A stretch of DNA of 64,000 nucleotides from Kurthia huakuii LAM0618 (GTDB lineage Bacteria; Bacillota; Bacilli; Bacillales_A; Planococcaceae), in NCBI RefSeq assembly GCF_000505545.1, contig NZ_AYTB01000018.1, positions 26,308-90,307 on the forward strand, given 5' to 3'. The position numbers and the translations under genes were made by a program. Positions 53,372 through 63,136 of the stretch are shown piece after piece. The notes under the pieces were generated by a model that saw nothing but the letters and a program-made list of their open reading frames with translations, had not been told where the DNA came from and searched no databases. The number at the start of each line of letters is the position of its first letter. The first letter of the stretch is position 1.

Positions 53372-53746
53372 ATGTACAAAGAATTTTACTTCACAAAAGC
53401 ACATGATGGTCATGTGTTATATGAAAGCGAAATCGTCAAACGCGACGAACTAATGGTGATGATTCAACATAATGAAACACTACCAGCAACCGATTTAGAC
53501 GATTGCGGCCAAAACCTTCGTAGCCTAATGACAAAGGCAACATACACGCCCACAGAGCCTAGTGATAACACCCCTTACTTATCTGTCATCTATGACGATT
53601 TAGATTCGGCAAACGAGCAATTTTACTATTTAAACGTTACGGCAGAGGAACTTGATACAATGAATCCGCAGATGGCGCTCGCACTTATTGCCGAGCACAC
53701 CCCGTTTGAACGTAATTTCACAACGGGCTTATCCGCTAAATACTGA
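53372..53746 (+). CDS. Hypothetical protein
   Basis: Protein of 124 aa of unknown family, acidic, with no signal peptide or membrane segment. It shares style with the preceding frameshifted gene (aromatic-rich strands, a YLNVTAEEL segment similar to RYITRKEIN), so the two may be related small immunity-type proteins. AAGGAACGG precedes the ATG. Its last 120 bases overlap the convergent frame that ends at 53626. Confidence 0.65.
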   Translation: MYKEFYFTKAHDGHVLYESEIVKRDELMVMIQHNETLPATDLDDCGQNLRSLMTKATYTPTEPSDNTPYLSVIYDDLDSANEQFYYLNVTAEELDTMNPQMALALIAEHTPFERNFTTGLSAKY

Positions 53747-53955
53747 AGCACTCGTACTTTAGCAGCCTGTATGCTTTGCTCCGTTGCTACAGGAGAAAAA
53801 GCATTTTCCTGATACATGGCAATTTGCTGAAAGCGTAGAAAGTCCTTTTCCGGTAGCTGGCCTTCTAACGCCCATTTCAACTGCTGTAAAATATCCTTAA
53901 TTTGCTGGTTATCTGTTGCTGCTTCTAACTGTAAACGTAAGTCCTTCGCTACCAC
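53626..53955 (-). CDS. Hypothetical protein following the P-loop ATPase
   Basis: A 109-residue frame starting at GTG 53955, which overlaps the stop of the ATPase gene (TAGTG) and follows GGGGGAG. The first 70 residues are helical and coding-like (VAKDLRLQLEAATDNQQIKD). The end overlaps the plus-strand gene by 120 bases and looks non-native (SAISASAICGFIVSSSS), so the 3' end may have been altered by a rearrangement. Confidence 0.5.
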   Translation of the reverse strand: MVAKDLRLQLEAATDNQQIKDILQQLKWALEGQLPEKDFLRFQQIAMYQENAFSPVATEQSIQAAKVRVLQYLADKPVVKLRSNGVCSAISASAICGFIVSSSSAVTFK

Positions 53956-55136
53956 TAATGACTCCCCCAACGTAAATAGAATAAGAAAATCGGGTCTAAA
54001 ATATAAAGCGTTTGGTCCTTCCATTCAAATACCTTATAAATGTTTTCACGCTCATCAATAATGAGCTGCAATTTCGCAATGGCATCCCGAATCGCCTTTT
54101 TATCTGGCTTAGGTCCTGCTGTGATGAAGGAATCGATGCGTTGCTTTAGTTCATCGATTGTCATCCCCATTAAAGGTGGGTCAATGGCAATCGCTTGAAT
54201 AATTAGCGTATAAAGATCAACATGACCATCCTTCACTTGGAACTGCTTACGCTCCCTGCCTCGCGTAGAAGGGCCGTCCTTTAATACCTTCACGACGTCT
54301 CGGTATTCAAAGTTCATTGTTGTAAATTTAAATGCTGTTTCTAATACCTGTTCAGGAATTTTCTTCAGCTCTTTTTCGTCTGCATCCAGTAGCGTACAAA
54401 TACTTAAACAAATGTACTGCATCAGCTGTGGTGAGGTTAAGCTTTCTACCGCAATTCGTTCAATTAACACTTCATCAATTGGAATACCTAGCTTTTCAAA
54501 GCCTAGTCGAGCAATTTCCTCTAGCTCTTGTAATTGCCATGGCTGAATATTAATTAAGCTTAGACGTCCTTGTAAATCAGCATTTTTGCGAATCGCATCA
54601 TCTGCTCGGTGTGGCAATGAAATGACGATTGCCTTAAAATCTCGGCGAATCGCATCCTTTAATTGCTGGGCAATATACAGTTGGCTGTCCTCTGGTGCAG
54701 AGTGAAAATCATCGAGCACAAGCACCTTATTATGCTCCTTAAAATACGCAATGACACGATCCTTATGCAGCATGAAGTTCTCCGTCTTTTGCTGACGTTC
54801 CTCTCCAAATTGCTGCTCCTGACTAAACTGACCACTTAACGGTAAGCCTGCCTTAGCCCCAATAATTTGCCAAAAATCAAGGTAGTTGGTAAAGTCAGCA
54901 CCCGATACCTCAACTAAATGCTCAAAATCGACAACACGCTCGCATAGCACCGACTTCCCCATTTTAGACGGCCCGACAATCGATGTTAAACAGCCTGAAA
55001 TTTTAAGTGCCTGTCGCAAACGCAACTCATAATTAATTTCAATACCAATATCCGTTGATTTTCGTGATACATACGTATGCTCTGGAAACGCTGCAGGACG
55101 AAAGACATTTTCAGCTAACAACTTCACTTTCATCAC
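53955..55136 (-). CDS. P-loop ATPase of the AAA/STAND type
   Basis: ATPase of 393 aa. Walker A is VGPSKMGKSVLCERV (about 54-68) and Walker B KVLVLDDFHSAPED (about 137-150); a sensor-like KAIVISLPHRADDA and a winged-helix-like C-terminal part follow. The layout resembles Orc1/STAND ATPases that serve as regulators or as defence NTPases. It is coupled to the small gene downstream. An AT-rich upstream region with repeated TTTTAATNNTTTTTAA motifs (55160-55240) may hold its promoter. Function unknown. Confidence 0.78.
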   Translation of the reverse strand: MMKVKLLAENVFRPAAFPEHTYVSRKSTDIGIEINYELRLRQALKISGCLTSIVGPSKMGKSVLCERVVDFEHLVEVSGADFTNYLDFWQIIGAKAGLPLSGQFSQEQQFGEERQQKTENFMLHKDRVIAYFKEHNKVLVLDDFHSAPEDSQLYIAQQLKDAIRRDFKAIVISLPHRADDAIRKNADLQGRLSLINIQPWQLQELEEIARLGFEKLGIPIDEVLIERIAVESLTSPQLMQYICLSICTLLDADEKELKKIPEQVLETAFKFTTMNFEYRDVVKVLKDGPSTRGRERKQFQVKDGHVDLYTLIIQAIAIDPPLMGMTIDELKQRIDSFITAGPKPDKKAIRDAIAKLQLIIDERENIYKVFEWKDQTLYILDPIFLFYLRWGSH

Positions 55137-55346
55137 CTCTGATTACTTTTTATATATTTTAACCTATTTTTAACGGTTTTAAAAAGATTTAATAGGTTTT
55201 AATGATTTTTAATAAACTTTATCGGTTTTAATATCCACTCAAATTTTCTTAAATCATGCAACGATGTGCTTTTTAATAGCCGTTTTCATATTGACGTGCC
55301 CCTTCTTCATGCTTTACGCTTTAAATCGAAAGGAATTGAGTTACCG

Positions 55347-56039
55347 ATGTTACTTACGATTTGTGAAGACGAGCCCCTGATTGCTCAAAAATTAGAGCAT
55401 ATCATTCACCTGGCATTTCCTTCTCTTAAAACACAATATGTGTCTTCTGGAGAGGCATTATTAGCTTCTGGAAAAGCAAACATTTATTTACTTGATATAC
55501 GGCTTACCGATTTTAACGGTATACAACTAGCGAAGCAAATTCGAGCAGAACAGCCACATGCACAAATTATTTTTATTACCGCTTATGAGCAATATGTATT
55601 TGACGCATTTGATGTAGAGCCACTGCACTATTTAGTCAAACCGATTGATGAACAGAAGCTAAAGAGCGTTGTCCAGCGAGCGATTGTGAAATGCGAGGAA
55701 GCACCTGTACAACAAACATTCACCATTCAAGTTGGTCAGGAGACGGCCGTACTGAACATCGCTGACCTTTATTTTGCAGAAGTACAAGGCCGAAACATCA
55801 CGCTTCATCTTGCTGACCAAATACTTACCTATTCTGGTCGTATGGCGCATTTAGAGCAGCAACTACAAGGGCCATTTTTCCGTAGTCATCGCTCCTACAT
55901 CGTGCATTTCAAGCATATTCAGCGCTACGATCAAACGACGATTACATTCACGAATGGCAAGATCGCCTATATCGCTAGAAATCGGTACAAGCTGTTTCTT
56001 CAAGCCTTTACCGCCTTTTTACATGAGGGCATCACATGA
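55347..56039 (+). CDS. LytTR-family response regulator
   Basis: Regulator of 230 aa. The receiver domain (1-120) has the acidic pair CEDEP, the phosphoacceptor Asp50 (IYLLDIRLTD) and the lysine in LHYLVKPID. The LytTR DNA-binding domain (about 130-228) has FFRSHRSYIVHFKHI. ATG 55347 with AAAGGA is preferred over the frame start at 55266. It overlaps the histidine kinase gene by four bases (ATGA), so they form one two-component system of the AgrA/AgrC or NatRK type. Confidence 0.9.
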   Translation: MLLTICEDEPLIAQKLEHIIHLAFPSLKTQYVSSGEALLASGKANIYLLDIRLTDFNGIQLAKQIRAEQPHAQIIFITAYEQYVFDAFDVEPLHYLVKPIDEQKLKSVVQRAIVKCEEAPVQQTFTIQVGQETAVLNIADLYFAEVQGRNITLHLADQILTYSGRMAHLEQQLQGPFFRSHRSYIVHFKHIQRYDQTTITFTNGKIAYIARNRYKLFLQAFTAFLHEGIT

Positions 56040-57352
56040 ACATCGATGCTGTTTTTGAAATTGTGCCAGAAGTTTATTTCATTATTTATTTGCTTTGTAT
56101 CACCATACCGTTTTTACTATTTATTCGCCCTCTATTTATAAAAAAATGGACTGTATTTATTGTCGCTATTAGTTATTTTTTTACAATGATTGTGCTTGAC
56201 CAGATCCCCTACATGCTTTCGAATTTTACGGCTTATTTACTTGGCAATGTGGTTGCATTCATCGTCATGATTACGCTTGAAAAAGGAAACATCGCAGCGA
56301 AGTTTCTTTATTCTAGCTTGTTCTTTGCTGTTCGTTGGCTGTTACCGAGTATTTTTAACACGATTGAGATATATACCGTCCTGGACTGGCTACTTACACA
56401 AAGTACCCCATACGCTTTAGTAATCGTTTGGACGGTGGAATACGCTTGCCTATTTGGCTGCTTTTTCATCATTTGTAAAACACTCCACCGTTCTTTAACA
56501 ACGATTCAACTGACGATGCGCAGTGCGTTTATTTTATGTATTCCTGCATGTGTAAGTAGCATGAGCTATTTTTTAGTGAAAACCTGGCAAACAGAACCGC
56601 CTACATCTCAGGTAGAGCTTGTCCTTTTCCTGTATTATGTGGCACTCCTTTGCATTCTTCTTGTGTTTGTGCGTATTTATGTGGAACAAGAACGTGCAAA
56701 AATCGCGCTCGCACAGCAATCTTCCTTACACACACAGCTGCAAATGACGAAGCAGCATGTGACGTATATTGAAGAGCTGTATGATGAATTAAAAGGGTTA
56801 AAGCATGATTTAGGCAACCATTTTGAGGTGCTCGGACAGCTAATGAAGCAAAATGACACGGCAAATGCACAGCACTATATGGCGCATATACAAAAGGAGG
56901 CAGCGAACTTAGCCACGCTTTCAACAGGTCATCCTGTTACCGATGTCATTTTACAGCAAAAACGACAACAGGCTGCTCAACACCAAATCGAACTACAATC
57001 AAGCTTTTACTTTCCAAAGCAACTGCAAATCGAGCCGTTTGATATGAGTATCGTATTGAACAATTTACTCGACAATGCAATCGAGGCAACGAAGCTTTGT
57101 GATGCGAAAACCATCTCAACCCGATGCTCACGCCAGCACGATGTATTTTTAGTTCATATTGAGAATCCCATTTCGACGAAGCTTCAGCTCGATACACGAA
57201 CGGGTCTTCCACTTTCAACAAAATCGTCTTCTTTACATGGCATTGGCCTGTTAAACGTGCAAGCGACACTTCAAAAATACGGGGGGCATTTGACGTTTAA
57301 CGAGAAGGACGGATGTTTAATCGTAACAGCCCTTTTTGTTGACCATTCATAA
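56036..57352 (+). CDS. GHKL-type sensor histidine kinase
   Basis: Kinase of 438 aa. Six or seven N-terminal membrane segments (1-210) form the sensor, a coiled-coil linker follows, then the phosphoacceptor His in LKGLKHDLGNHFEVL (about 256) and an ATPase domain with VLNNLLDNAIEA (N box, about 340) and GIGLLNVQATLQKYGG (G box). The GHKL/SPOB-like layout is that of AgrC-type receptors for peptides. The signal is unknown; no peptide gene is next to it. Transcribed after its regulator. Confidence 0.9.
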   Translation: MNIDAVFEIVPEVYFIIYLLCITIPFLLFIRPLFIKKWTVFIVAISYFFTMIVLDQIPYMLSNFTAYLLGNVVAFIVMITLEKGNIAAKFLYSSLFFAVRWLLPSIFNTIEIYTVLDWLLTQSTPYALVIVWTVEYACLFGCFFIICKTLHRSLTTIQLTMRSAFILCIPACVSSMSYFLVKTWQTEPPTSQVELVLFLYYVALLCILLVFVRIYVEQERAKIALAQQSSLHTQLQMTKQHVTYIEELYDELKGLKHDLGNHFEVLGQLMKQNDTANAQHYMAHIQKEAANLATLSTGHPVTDVILQQKRQQAAQHQIELQSSFYFPKQLQIEPFDMSIVLNNLLDNAIEATKLCDAKTISTRCSRQHDVFLVHIENPISTKLQLDTRTGLPLSTKSSSLHGIGLLNVQATLQKYGGHLTFNEKDGCLIVTALFVDHS

Positions 57353-57440
57353 CAGGAAATCAACCATTCGTGACCAAACACTCGAACCCCTTCAAATGTG
57401 ACCGAAACAGCAAGTAGCATCACCTTTAGGAGGAATCGAG

Positions 57441-58166
57441 ATGAACATACAATTTAAGCAACCGATGCAAGCGCTAGCGTTTCATACACCGACTTTAAAA
57501 GCACAAGCATTCGTAAAATCAAATGATGGACCAAAAGATACTTTATCGATTGGTCAACAGGCACGTCATTTATTCAATCAGCAATCATCGAACAATTCAT
57601 TTGTTGAAAATTTAATGAAGCAACGTGAAAATTTACTTGAAATGAAAAATAACCTAACGGAACGCTCACTTGAAAAAGGAGAGAATCCTTCAAGCTTAAA
57701 GGAACAAATGAAGCAGTTTGAGCAGCAGCTCGCAGACCTTGACGCACAAATTGCACAGGCACAAAAGGAAAAGCAAACTACATCGAATGAAAAACAAAAA
57801 GAGAATAAGCCAAAGACAGTAGAGGAAGCCATTTTTTCACAAGCACGCTTATTAGAGCAAACGAAAACAATCGGGCAAATGGAACGTTCATTAGCACGTG
57901 AAAAAGCTTCATTAGAAAGTGAAATGAAGCTTGACGCTACTAGAGGTGTCTATAGTGAATATAAAGCCAATCGGATCACAAAAATTGACGACCAAATGGA
58001 TTTTGTACAAGCGTCATTGATCGAACAAGTATCTAGCACACCAGCTAAGGAAGCATTTAACGAGGAAGAATCCGAAGAATTGACCATTCAAGAGCAACTG
58101 AATGAAAAAGCTGAAGAAGAGCAAGCGTTCGAAATGAATAGACACCAGCAAAATAACCATGCATAG
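57441..58166 (+). CDS. Hypothetical coiled-coil protein
   Basis: Protein of 241 aa, hydrophilic, without signal or membrane segment. The middle (about 50-120) and the end (about 140-235) are predicted coiled coils rich in E, Q and K. AGGAGG stands 8 bases before the ATG. It lies 88 bases after the kinase gene and might be its target gene. No family recognised. Confidence 0.8.
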   Translation: MNIQFKQPMQALAFHTPTLKAQAFVKSNDGPKDTLSIGQQARHLFNQQSSNNSFVENLMKQRENLLEMKNNLTERSLEKGENPSSLKEQMKQFEQQLADLDAQIAQAQKEKQTTSNEKQKENKPKTVEEAIFSQARLLEQTKTIGQMERSLAREKASLESEMKLDATRGVYSEYKANRITKIDDQMDFVQASLIEQVSSTPAKEAFNEEESEELTIQEQLNEKAEEEQAFEMNRHQQNNHA

Positions 58167-58380
58167 CTCACGTTGAAGAAAGGAAGTGTACATCGCTGCT
58201 TTCTTCAATAAAGTTGTACAATTTTTCAATTTCTGCACACATTTTATAGGCGTCCCACCACCAACAAACCGCAAAACATACGCTAAGCAAATTTCGACAT
58301 GAAAAAAGCCGATTTTCCCTACGCTAAGGAATGATCGACTGTCTATTGTTGGAGTAGAGGGTGTAGTGAGTCTAGGAAAA

Positions 58381-59153
58381 TCAAAAGATGCAGTTGAAAA
58401 TCGCAGCGATATAAACGAATGCCAAAAAAGAAGTGGCTAATTTGTCGTAACGGGTTGCCACTCGACGAAAGTGTTTGATTTTATTGAAAAAGCATTCGAC
58501 TACGTGCCGCTCTTTGTAGAGATACCAATCGACAGACCACGGTTCTTTGGCGTTCGTACGTGGTGGAATCGTATAATGTGCGCCTTTACTTGTCAGTTTG
58601 TCGCGAATCGCCTTTGTACCGTACGCTTTATCACCTAATACGTTACTGCCCGCGATTGGAAGTTGGTCGAACATATCACAAGCAGGTTGGCTATCATGCA
58701 CGTTTCCAGCTGTTAGTTGAAATAACAATGGGTTGCCTAACGCATCCACAATGGCATGGATTTTCGTTGTTTTTCCGCCACGACTTACACCGATGTGTTG
58801 GGCAACTTCGGTATCGATGGCGTTTTTTTTGCCCCCGCACTATGTTGGTGAGCGCGAACGCTTGTTGAATCGATGCTTACGTTTTCAAAATCAGGTTCGA
58901 TTTGAAGCGCCTGAAAAATCAAAATGAGTGTCCCGTCATTGCGCCATTTACAAAAGCGCGCATATGCCGTTTTCCAAAAGCCATAGCGTTCTGGCAGATC
59001 ACGCCAAGGTGCGCCACTACGCGCAACCCACAGCATCGCATTGAACATCTCACGGTTACTTCGTTTTGAAGGACGACCGGTTGTGTACGGTGGGAAGAAC
59101 CCTTCAATTTGTTTCCACTGTTCATCTGTTAATTCGTAACGACTTGGCGCCAT
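58381..59153 (-). CDS. IS5-family transposase (copy 2, altered C-terminus)
   Basis: Two-frame DDE transposase as in copy 1, with the same A8 slippery site. The last residues read AIFNCIF instead of AIFKLTQ because the element was cut within the stop region. The catalytic acids are present, but the right terminal repeat is not. Confidence 0.82.
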
Positions 59154-59220
59154 TTCATCCACCCCATTTTCTGATTTACACCATTATATCATGGGGTGGA
59201 AATAGTTTTTAGACAGAACC
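58394..59220 (-). mobile_element. IS5-family insertion sequence, copy 2 (right end lost)
   Basis: Same element as at 18298 but reversed. The left end GGTTCTGTCTAAAAACT is intact (ending at 59220, followed by TA). On the other side homology stops at 58394, so the terminal repeat of the right end is missing. It should not move by itself. Confidence 0.9.
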
Positions 59221-59394
59221 TAGACAAATCGGTTTTCATGCTATATACTTGAATTAATAAGAATATTACAAGAAACAATAAATTCACCTATTTCAAAGAG
59301 TATTTCGTTTTTATTAGTACTTTTTGTAATATGTGAATTTTTTCTTTTTGAAAAATCGATCTTATTAATATTATCTATAATGGAGGTCATTTAA

Positions 59395-59595
59395 ATGACA
59401 CAAGGTACAGTAAAATGGTTTAACGCAGAAAAAGGTTTCGGTTTCATCGAAGTTGAAGGCGGCGCGGACGTATTCGCTCACTTCTCAGCTATCCAAGGTG
59501 AAGGTTTCAAATCTTTAGACGAAGGTCAAAAAGTTGAATTCACAATCGAAGACGGCCAACGCGGTCCTCAAGCTGCAAACATCGTAAAACTTTAA
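59395..59595 (+). CDS. Cold shock protein (CspA family)
   Basis: Single-stranded nucleic-acid chaperone of 66 aa with both RNA-binding motifs, RNP1 KGFGFIEV (about 14-21) and RNP2 VFAHFSAI (about 27-34). It belongs to the CspB/CspD group of Bacillales. GGAGGTC precedes the ATG. The upstream 170 bases between the IS copy and the gene are AT-rich and may form the long untranslated leader typical of cold-shock genes. Strong terminator downstream. Codon use is that of a highly expressed gene. Confidence 0.95.
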   Translation: MTQGTVKWFNAEKGFGFIEVEGGADVFAHFSAIQGEGFKSLDEGQKVEFTIEDGQRGPQAANIVKL

Positions 59596-59604
59596 TTTTT
59601 ACGA

Positions 59605-59636
59605 CAAAAAGACATCCTCAGGGATGTCTTTTTTTA
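59605..59636 (+). terminator. Terminator of the cold shock gene
   Basis: AAAAGACATCC and GGATGTCTTTT close a TCAG loop, followed by T residues. Confidence 0.93.
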
Positions 59637-59749
59637 TTTATTTTAAAATGATAAAATAACTGCTAAATCATCGACAATTATTGTGAATCATCGTTAGCTT
59701 CTCTTTCACTGATGAAGAATTTTTAATTTTTTTAAGATTGCTATCTGCA

Positions 59750-59782
59750 AAAAAAGCTCCCAGCTATGAGCTAGGAACTTAT
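59750..59782 (-). terminator. Terminator of the 606-aa secreted protein gene
   Basis: AGTTCCTAGCT and AGCTGGGAGCT pair with one mismatch and one G-T pair, then a T run on the minus strand. Confidence 0.82.
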
Positions 59783-59829
59783 AAGGATAATCATTTCGAT
59801 CATATTATCTAAGCATCTAAAATTGATAA

Positions 59830-61650
59830 TTATTCACGTGTATTTGGAATTGGCGCAAATACGTCTGAAAAAGTTGCTACAATTTCGTTGCCGCATGCTT
59901 TTGAGGATTGTGCAACCCCTATAAAGTCACCATTTAATCGACCAACAATAATGCCTGAAATACAAGTTGCTAATGTGTCATTGTTAAAACCAATACCATC
60001 AAAATATTTCGTTAGCAATGCTTGTTCAGCAGCAGCTTTTACAGAGCCCGTTACATGTCCTAATAATAAGTCTTTTGCGCTTAACAATGTCTGTTTCTCA
60101 TACATAGATACTAATGCTTGTTGCGCTACACTTAGTAGTTGATCGTTCTCGATATTGTGACTACTTAATGTGATATTTGGTACAAGGTTATTAGTAAATT
60201 CTACAAAATAGGAATTTGGCGTAAAGATAACTTTTTGTCGAATAGTAGTTCTGGTCTCTTCTGAAAACCCTTGGAATTCATACTCGTAATCACTTATTTT
60301 TCGTAAGCCTAGTTCCGCTGTTTTTAATTCGTGCTCTGAGTATCTACCTGTATAGTCCTTCCCAACTACACCCCAAATTATGTTTTCTTTCTTTTTATAT
60401 GTTGAACCACTTGCTTGTAATTTAATTTTAACTTTATTTTTTAGTTTAATTGAATCTTTCGTTTTTTCGATTTTGATATCATCTAACTGAACAATAGATT
60501 TTTCTTTTTTTAATACAATGAAAGAAATTTTATTTGTAGCCGTTTGTCCAGCATAGTCTGTTGCTTTGTACGTAATAGTGTAATTTCCTGGCTCTTCATA
60601 AGATATGCCACTTACTTTTTTGCCATCTTTTTTAAGTGATGTTTTTACCTTTATTTTACGTCCTAAATTATCTTCAGCGCTAAAATCTGGGTAAAGTGAC
60701 AGCTTTAAATTCATACCTAAATCTTCATTTAGCGGCACGATATATTTACCGTCTTTTTTAACGTAAAAGGCTTCTTTAGCTTTTACTTCCTTAAACTCCG
60801 GTTTCTTTTTCAGTTTAGAATCTTTTACTTTTTTTCCTTTATAATACCAATGACTTTTAAAATGGATTAATTTCGTATATAGTTTACCTGTTTTAGTTAC
60901 GTAAATTTTGTTTTTTACTACATAATAAGTTGGCTTTTTTGTTACGATACCACCTTTAATATTAGCAGGCAATTCAATCGGACTAAGCTCATCGCCTATC
61001 TTTTTATTATTTAATGCAAGCTTACGTAATGCATCGGCTGTGCCATAAATAATATGCGACGAAGATTCATCGCCCTCCACTTCATTTGCATGGATATCTT
61101 TAATAACTGCGAGTAGCATATAGTAGTCCCCTACTTTATATACACCAGCATTCGTAGTAGCGATCATTTTTTTAGGTGTAGCAATTGGCTTTCCAAGTGT
61201 TTTTGAAATACTCTCTGCAGTAAACATTTTTCGGTAAGCGTCCCATTCAATCGCAACGACTTTATATTTTTTCTTTGCCTCTGTCGATAATTTATCAAAG
61301 GCTTTACGTTCTTTACTGCAATAATAATTATTATGTTGACAGTAATAATGTAAGTCCACAGTTTTTTTACCATTACTAATATAAATCACTTCATCCATAT
61401 GACCAAAATCATTTGCTAAACTCGCCTTGTAAGTAGCACCGATTTTTGTTTTAGTATGCGGCAAACTCTTTTCTTTTATAATTTTCTTCTTTAGCTTTTC
61501 ACTAAATTCTAACTTTGTATCTGGATTAAAATAGGAAGTCTCCTGATATTTAAAGTCTTCACTTGCATCTGGATAAGCGAACGTTTTATCTACGTTTACG
61601 CCTAAAATAATGGCGAAAAACGCCGTGACTGCAACAAGTATTTTCTTCAA
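59830..61650 (-). CDS. Large secreted protein with a DUF5011-like module
   Basis: Protein of 606 aa with a signal peptide (about 1-25, ending KTFA). The middle contains lysine-rich repeats of the type KxGKLYTKLIHFKSHWYYKGK (about 255-280). A DUF5011/HYR-like domain follows (about 335-385, GNYTITYKATDYAGQTATNK). The C-terminal 200 residues are unassigned. No anchor is visible. Likely a cell-envelope protein. The start has AGGTG upstream; own terminator downstream. Confidence 0.82.
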   Translation of the reverse strand: MKKILVAVTAFFAIILGVNVDKTFAYPDASEDFKYQETSYFNPDTKLEFSEKLKKKIIKEKSLPHTKTKIGATYKASLANDFGHMDEVIYISNGKKTVDLHYYCQHNNYYCSKERKAFDKLSTEAKKKYKVVAIEWDAYRKMFTAESISKTLGKPIATPKKMIATTNAGVYKVGDYYMLLAVIKDIHANEVEGDESSSHIIYGTADALRKLALNNKKIGDELSPIELPANIKGGIVTKKPTYYVVKNKIYVTKTGKLYTKLIHFKSHWYYKGKKVKDSKLKKKPEFKEVKAKEAFYVKKDGKYIVPLNEDLGMNLKLSLYPDFSAEDNLGRKIKVKTSLKKDGKKVSGISYEEPGNYTITYKATDYAGQTATNKISFIVLKKEKSIVQLDDIKIEKTKDSIKLKNKVKIKLQASGSTYKKKENIIWGVVGKDYTGRYSEHELKTAELGLRKISDYEYEFQGFSEETRTTIRQKVIFTPNSYFVEFTNNLVPNITLSSHNIENDQLLSVAQQALVSMYEKQTLLSAKDLLLGHVTGSVKAAAEQALLTKYFDGIGFNNDTLATCISGIIVGRLNGDFIGVAQSSKACGNEIVATFSDVFAPIPNTRE

Positions 61651-61931
61651 TTAATCACCTCATTTATTTTTAAAATCATTATACAGAAAAAAATGATCAT
61701 AAAATCCTTATCCTTCATTTTAAAGAAAAATATTCTATTAATATAAGAAATTAACGTATAGAATATTTTTCACTTTATAAAATACATCCAAAAAGCTTTA
61801 GAAAACATTAAATATAAAGTCCCTAGAATCAATAAAAACACATATAATATCGCTATTAATTTACCATTTACTTCAAATTTTTTTAAAATTATTATATAAT
61901 TATTTTTACGACACCGTAAGGAGGAATATGG

Positions 61932-62315
61932 ATGAAAAAATTAATTTCAAGTTTATTAGTCGGTACGCTAGCGTTTAGCGCTGTTTCTGTAATCGATACG
62001 AGCTCATCTAACACCGTGAAAGTAGCAGAAGCGAAAGCAAAAACAAAAGCGCAGATCATGAAGGAAGGAAAAAATAAAGTTAAGAAATATTTATATTCGC
62101 GAGGATATAAGAAGAAAAATATTATTTTCAGAGGATCATCACGTGATAAAAATGGTAATCTATATTTCTTAGTATATGAAGATCGTCCAGAGAGGAATTC
62201 GGAATTTCGTATTGGAGAATTTAAACTTACGAAGAGCTCTAACTATAAAAAACTATATCAAGTAGATTACACAAATCCAGATGGAAAATATATACTCGTA
62301 AAAAAATTTAAATAA
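61932..62315 (+). CDS. Small secreted basic protein
   Basis: Protein of 127 aa with a clear signal peptide (residues 1-23) and a lysine-rich mature chain (KNKVKKYLYSRGYKKKNIIF). AAGGAGG precedes the ATG. No family recognised; the charge suggests contact with the anionic cell wall. It is divergent from the 606-aa secreted protein gene, and 280 AT-rich bases between them may hold both promoters. Confidence 0.8.
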   Translation: MKKLISSLLVGTLAFSAVSVIDTSSSNTVKVAEAKAKTKAQIMKEGKNKVKKYLYSRGYKKKNIIFRGSSRDKNGNLYFLVYEDRPERNSEFRIGEFKLTKSSNYKKLYQVDYTNPDGKYILVKKFK

Positions 62316-62318
62316 CGG

Positions 62319-62362
62319 CTATCAAACCACCTTTTTCCGCTACCGAATTGGAAGAAGGTGGT
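62319..62362 (+). terminator. Terminator of the small secreted protein gene
   Basis: ATCAAACCACCTT and AAGGTGGTTTGAT form a long stem around a 17-nt loop, followed by T residues. Confidence 0.9.
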
Positions 62363-62601
62363 TTGATTTTTCTCATACACGCTATGACTATCTCAGTCAT
62401 TATGAAAAGGCAGTTTTCACTAAAACTGTCGTGAAGCTACTATACAACCTACCTAAGTTGTGAAATCCGATTTCACAGTAAATAGTGATTGCGATGCAAT
62501 TCATACTAAACTCATTGACTTTGTTAAGTAACTCTTTTAAAGTAGCTTACAAATAGTAACTGTTTATTAAATAAACGGCTTACAAAAAAAGGAGTGTTTT
62601 G

Positions 62602-62988
62602 ATGAAGCAACAATCAATCGCCATATTAGTATTACGTGTTATGTTAGGGATCTCGTTTTTGACGCACGGTATTTCAAAATTCCAAGGAGGGATTGATCAG
62701 ACAGCAGCTTGGTTTGATAGTATTGGTATTCCAGGAGCGATGGCGTACATTGTCGCCGTTGTAGAAATTGTCGGTGGCTTGATGATGATTTTCGGTATTG
62801 CCGTGAAATATGTAGGTCCTGCATTTGTCGTTGTGATGTTAGGTGCGATTTTTACTGTGAAAAAAGATTTTGGCTTTTTAGGAAATGACAATGGGAGCGG
62901 TTATGAGTTAGAGCTTGTGCTCGCTGTCATCTCACTATTTTTCGTACTCATTCCGAAAGAGTTTGCGAAAATCCGTTCTAAAAGCTAA
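62602..62988 (+). CDS. DoxX-family membrane protein
   Basis: Membrane protein of 128 aa with four helices and the DoxX signature RVMLGISFLTHGISKFQGG (about 12-30). Family members are linked to quinone or thiol stress responses (MhqP/CatD in Bacillus), but the exact reaction is unknown. AAAAGGAG precedes ATG 62602; the TTG at 62599 is not needed. The 230 bases upstream contain several short hairpins but no gene. Confidence 0.9.
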   Translation: MKQQSIAILVLRVMLGISFLTHGISKFQGGIDQTAAWFDSIGIPGAMAYIVAVVEIVGGLMMIFGIAVKYVGPAFVVVMLGAIFTVKKDFGFLGNDNGSGYELELVLAVISLFFVLIPKEFAKIRSKS

Positions 62989-63136
62989 AAATCACGATCG
63001 TCTCTATATATCTTCATACAACGCTACACCTTTGTTAAAAATACGTGTAAAATAAGTTAAATGGCTTTGGCCAAATGCGTAAAATAGTTAGGAGTAGACG
63101 ATTTTGTTACAAAAATATTTAGCACTCATTATATTA

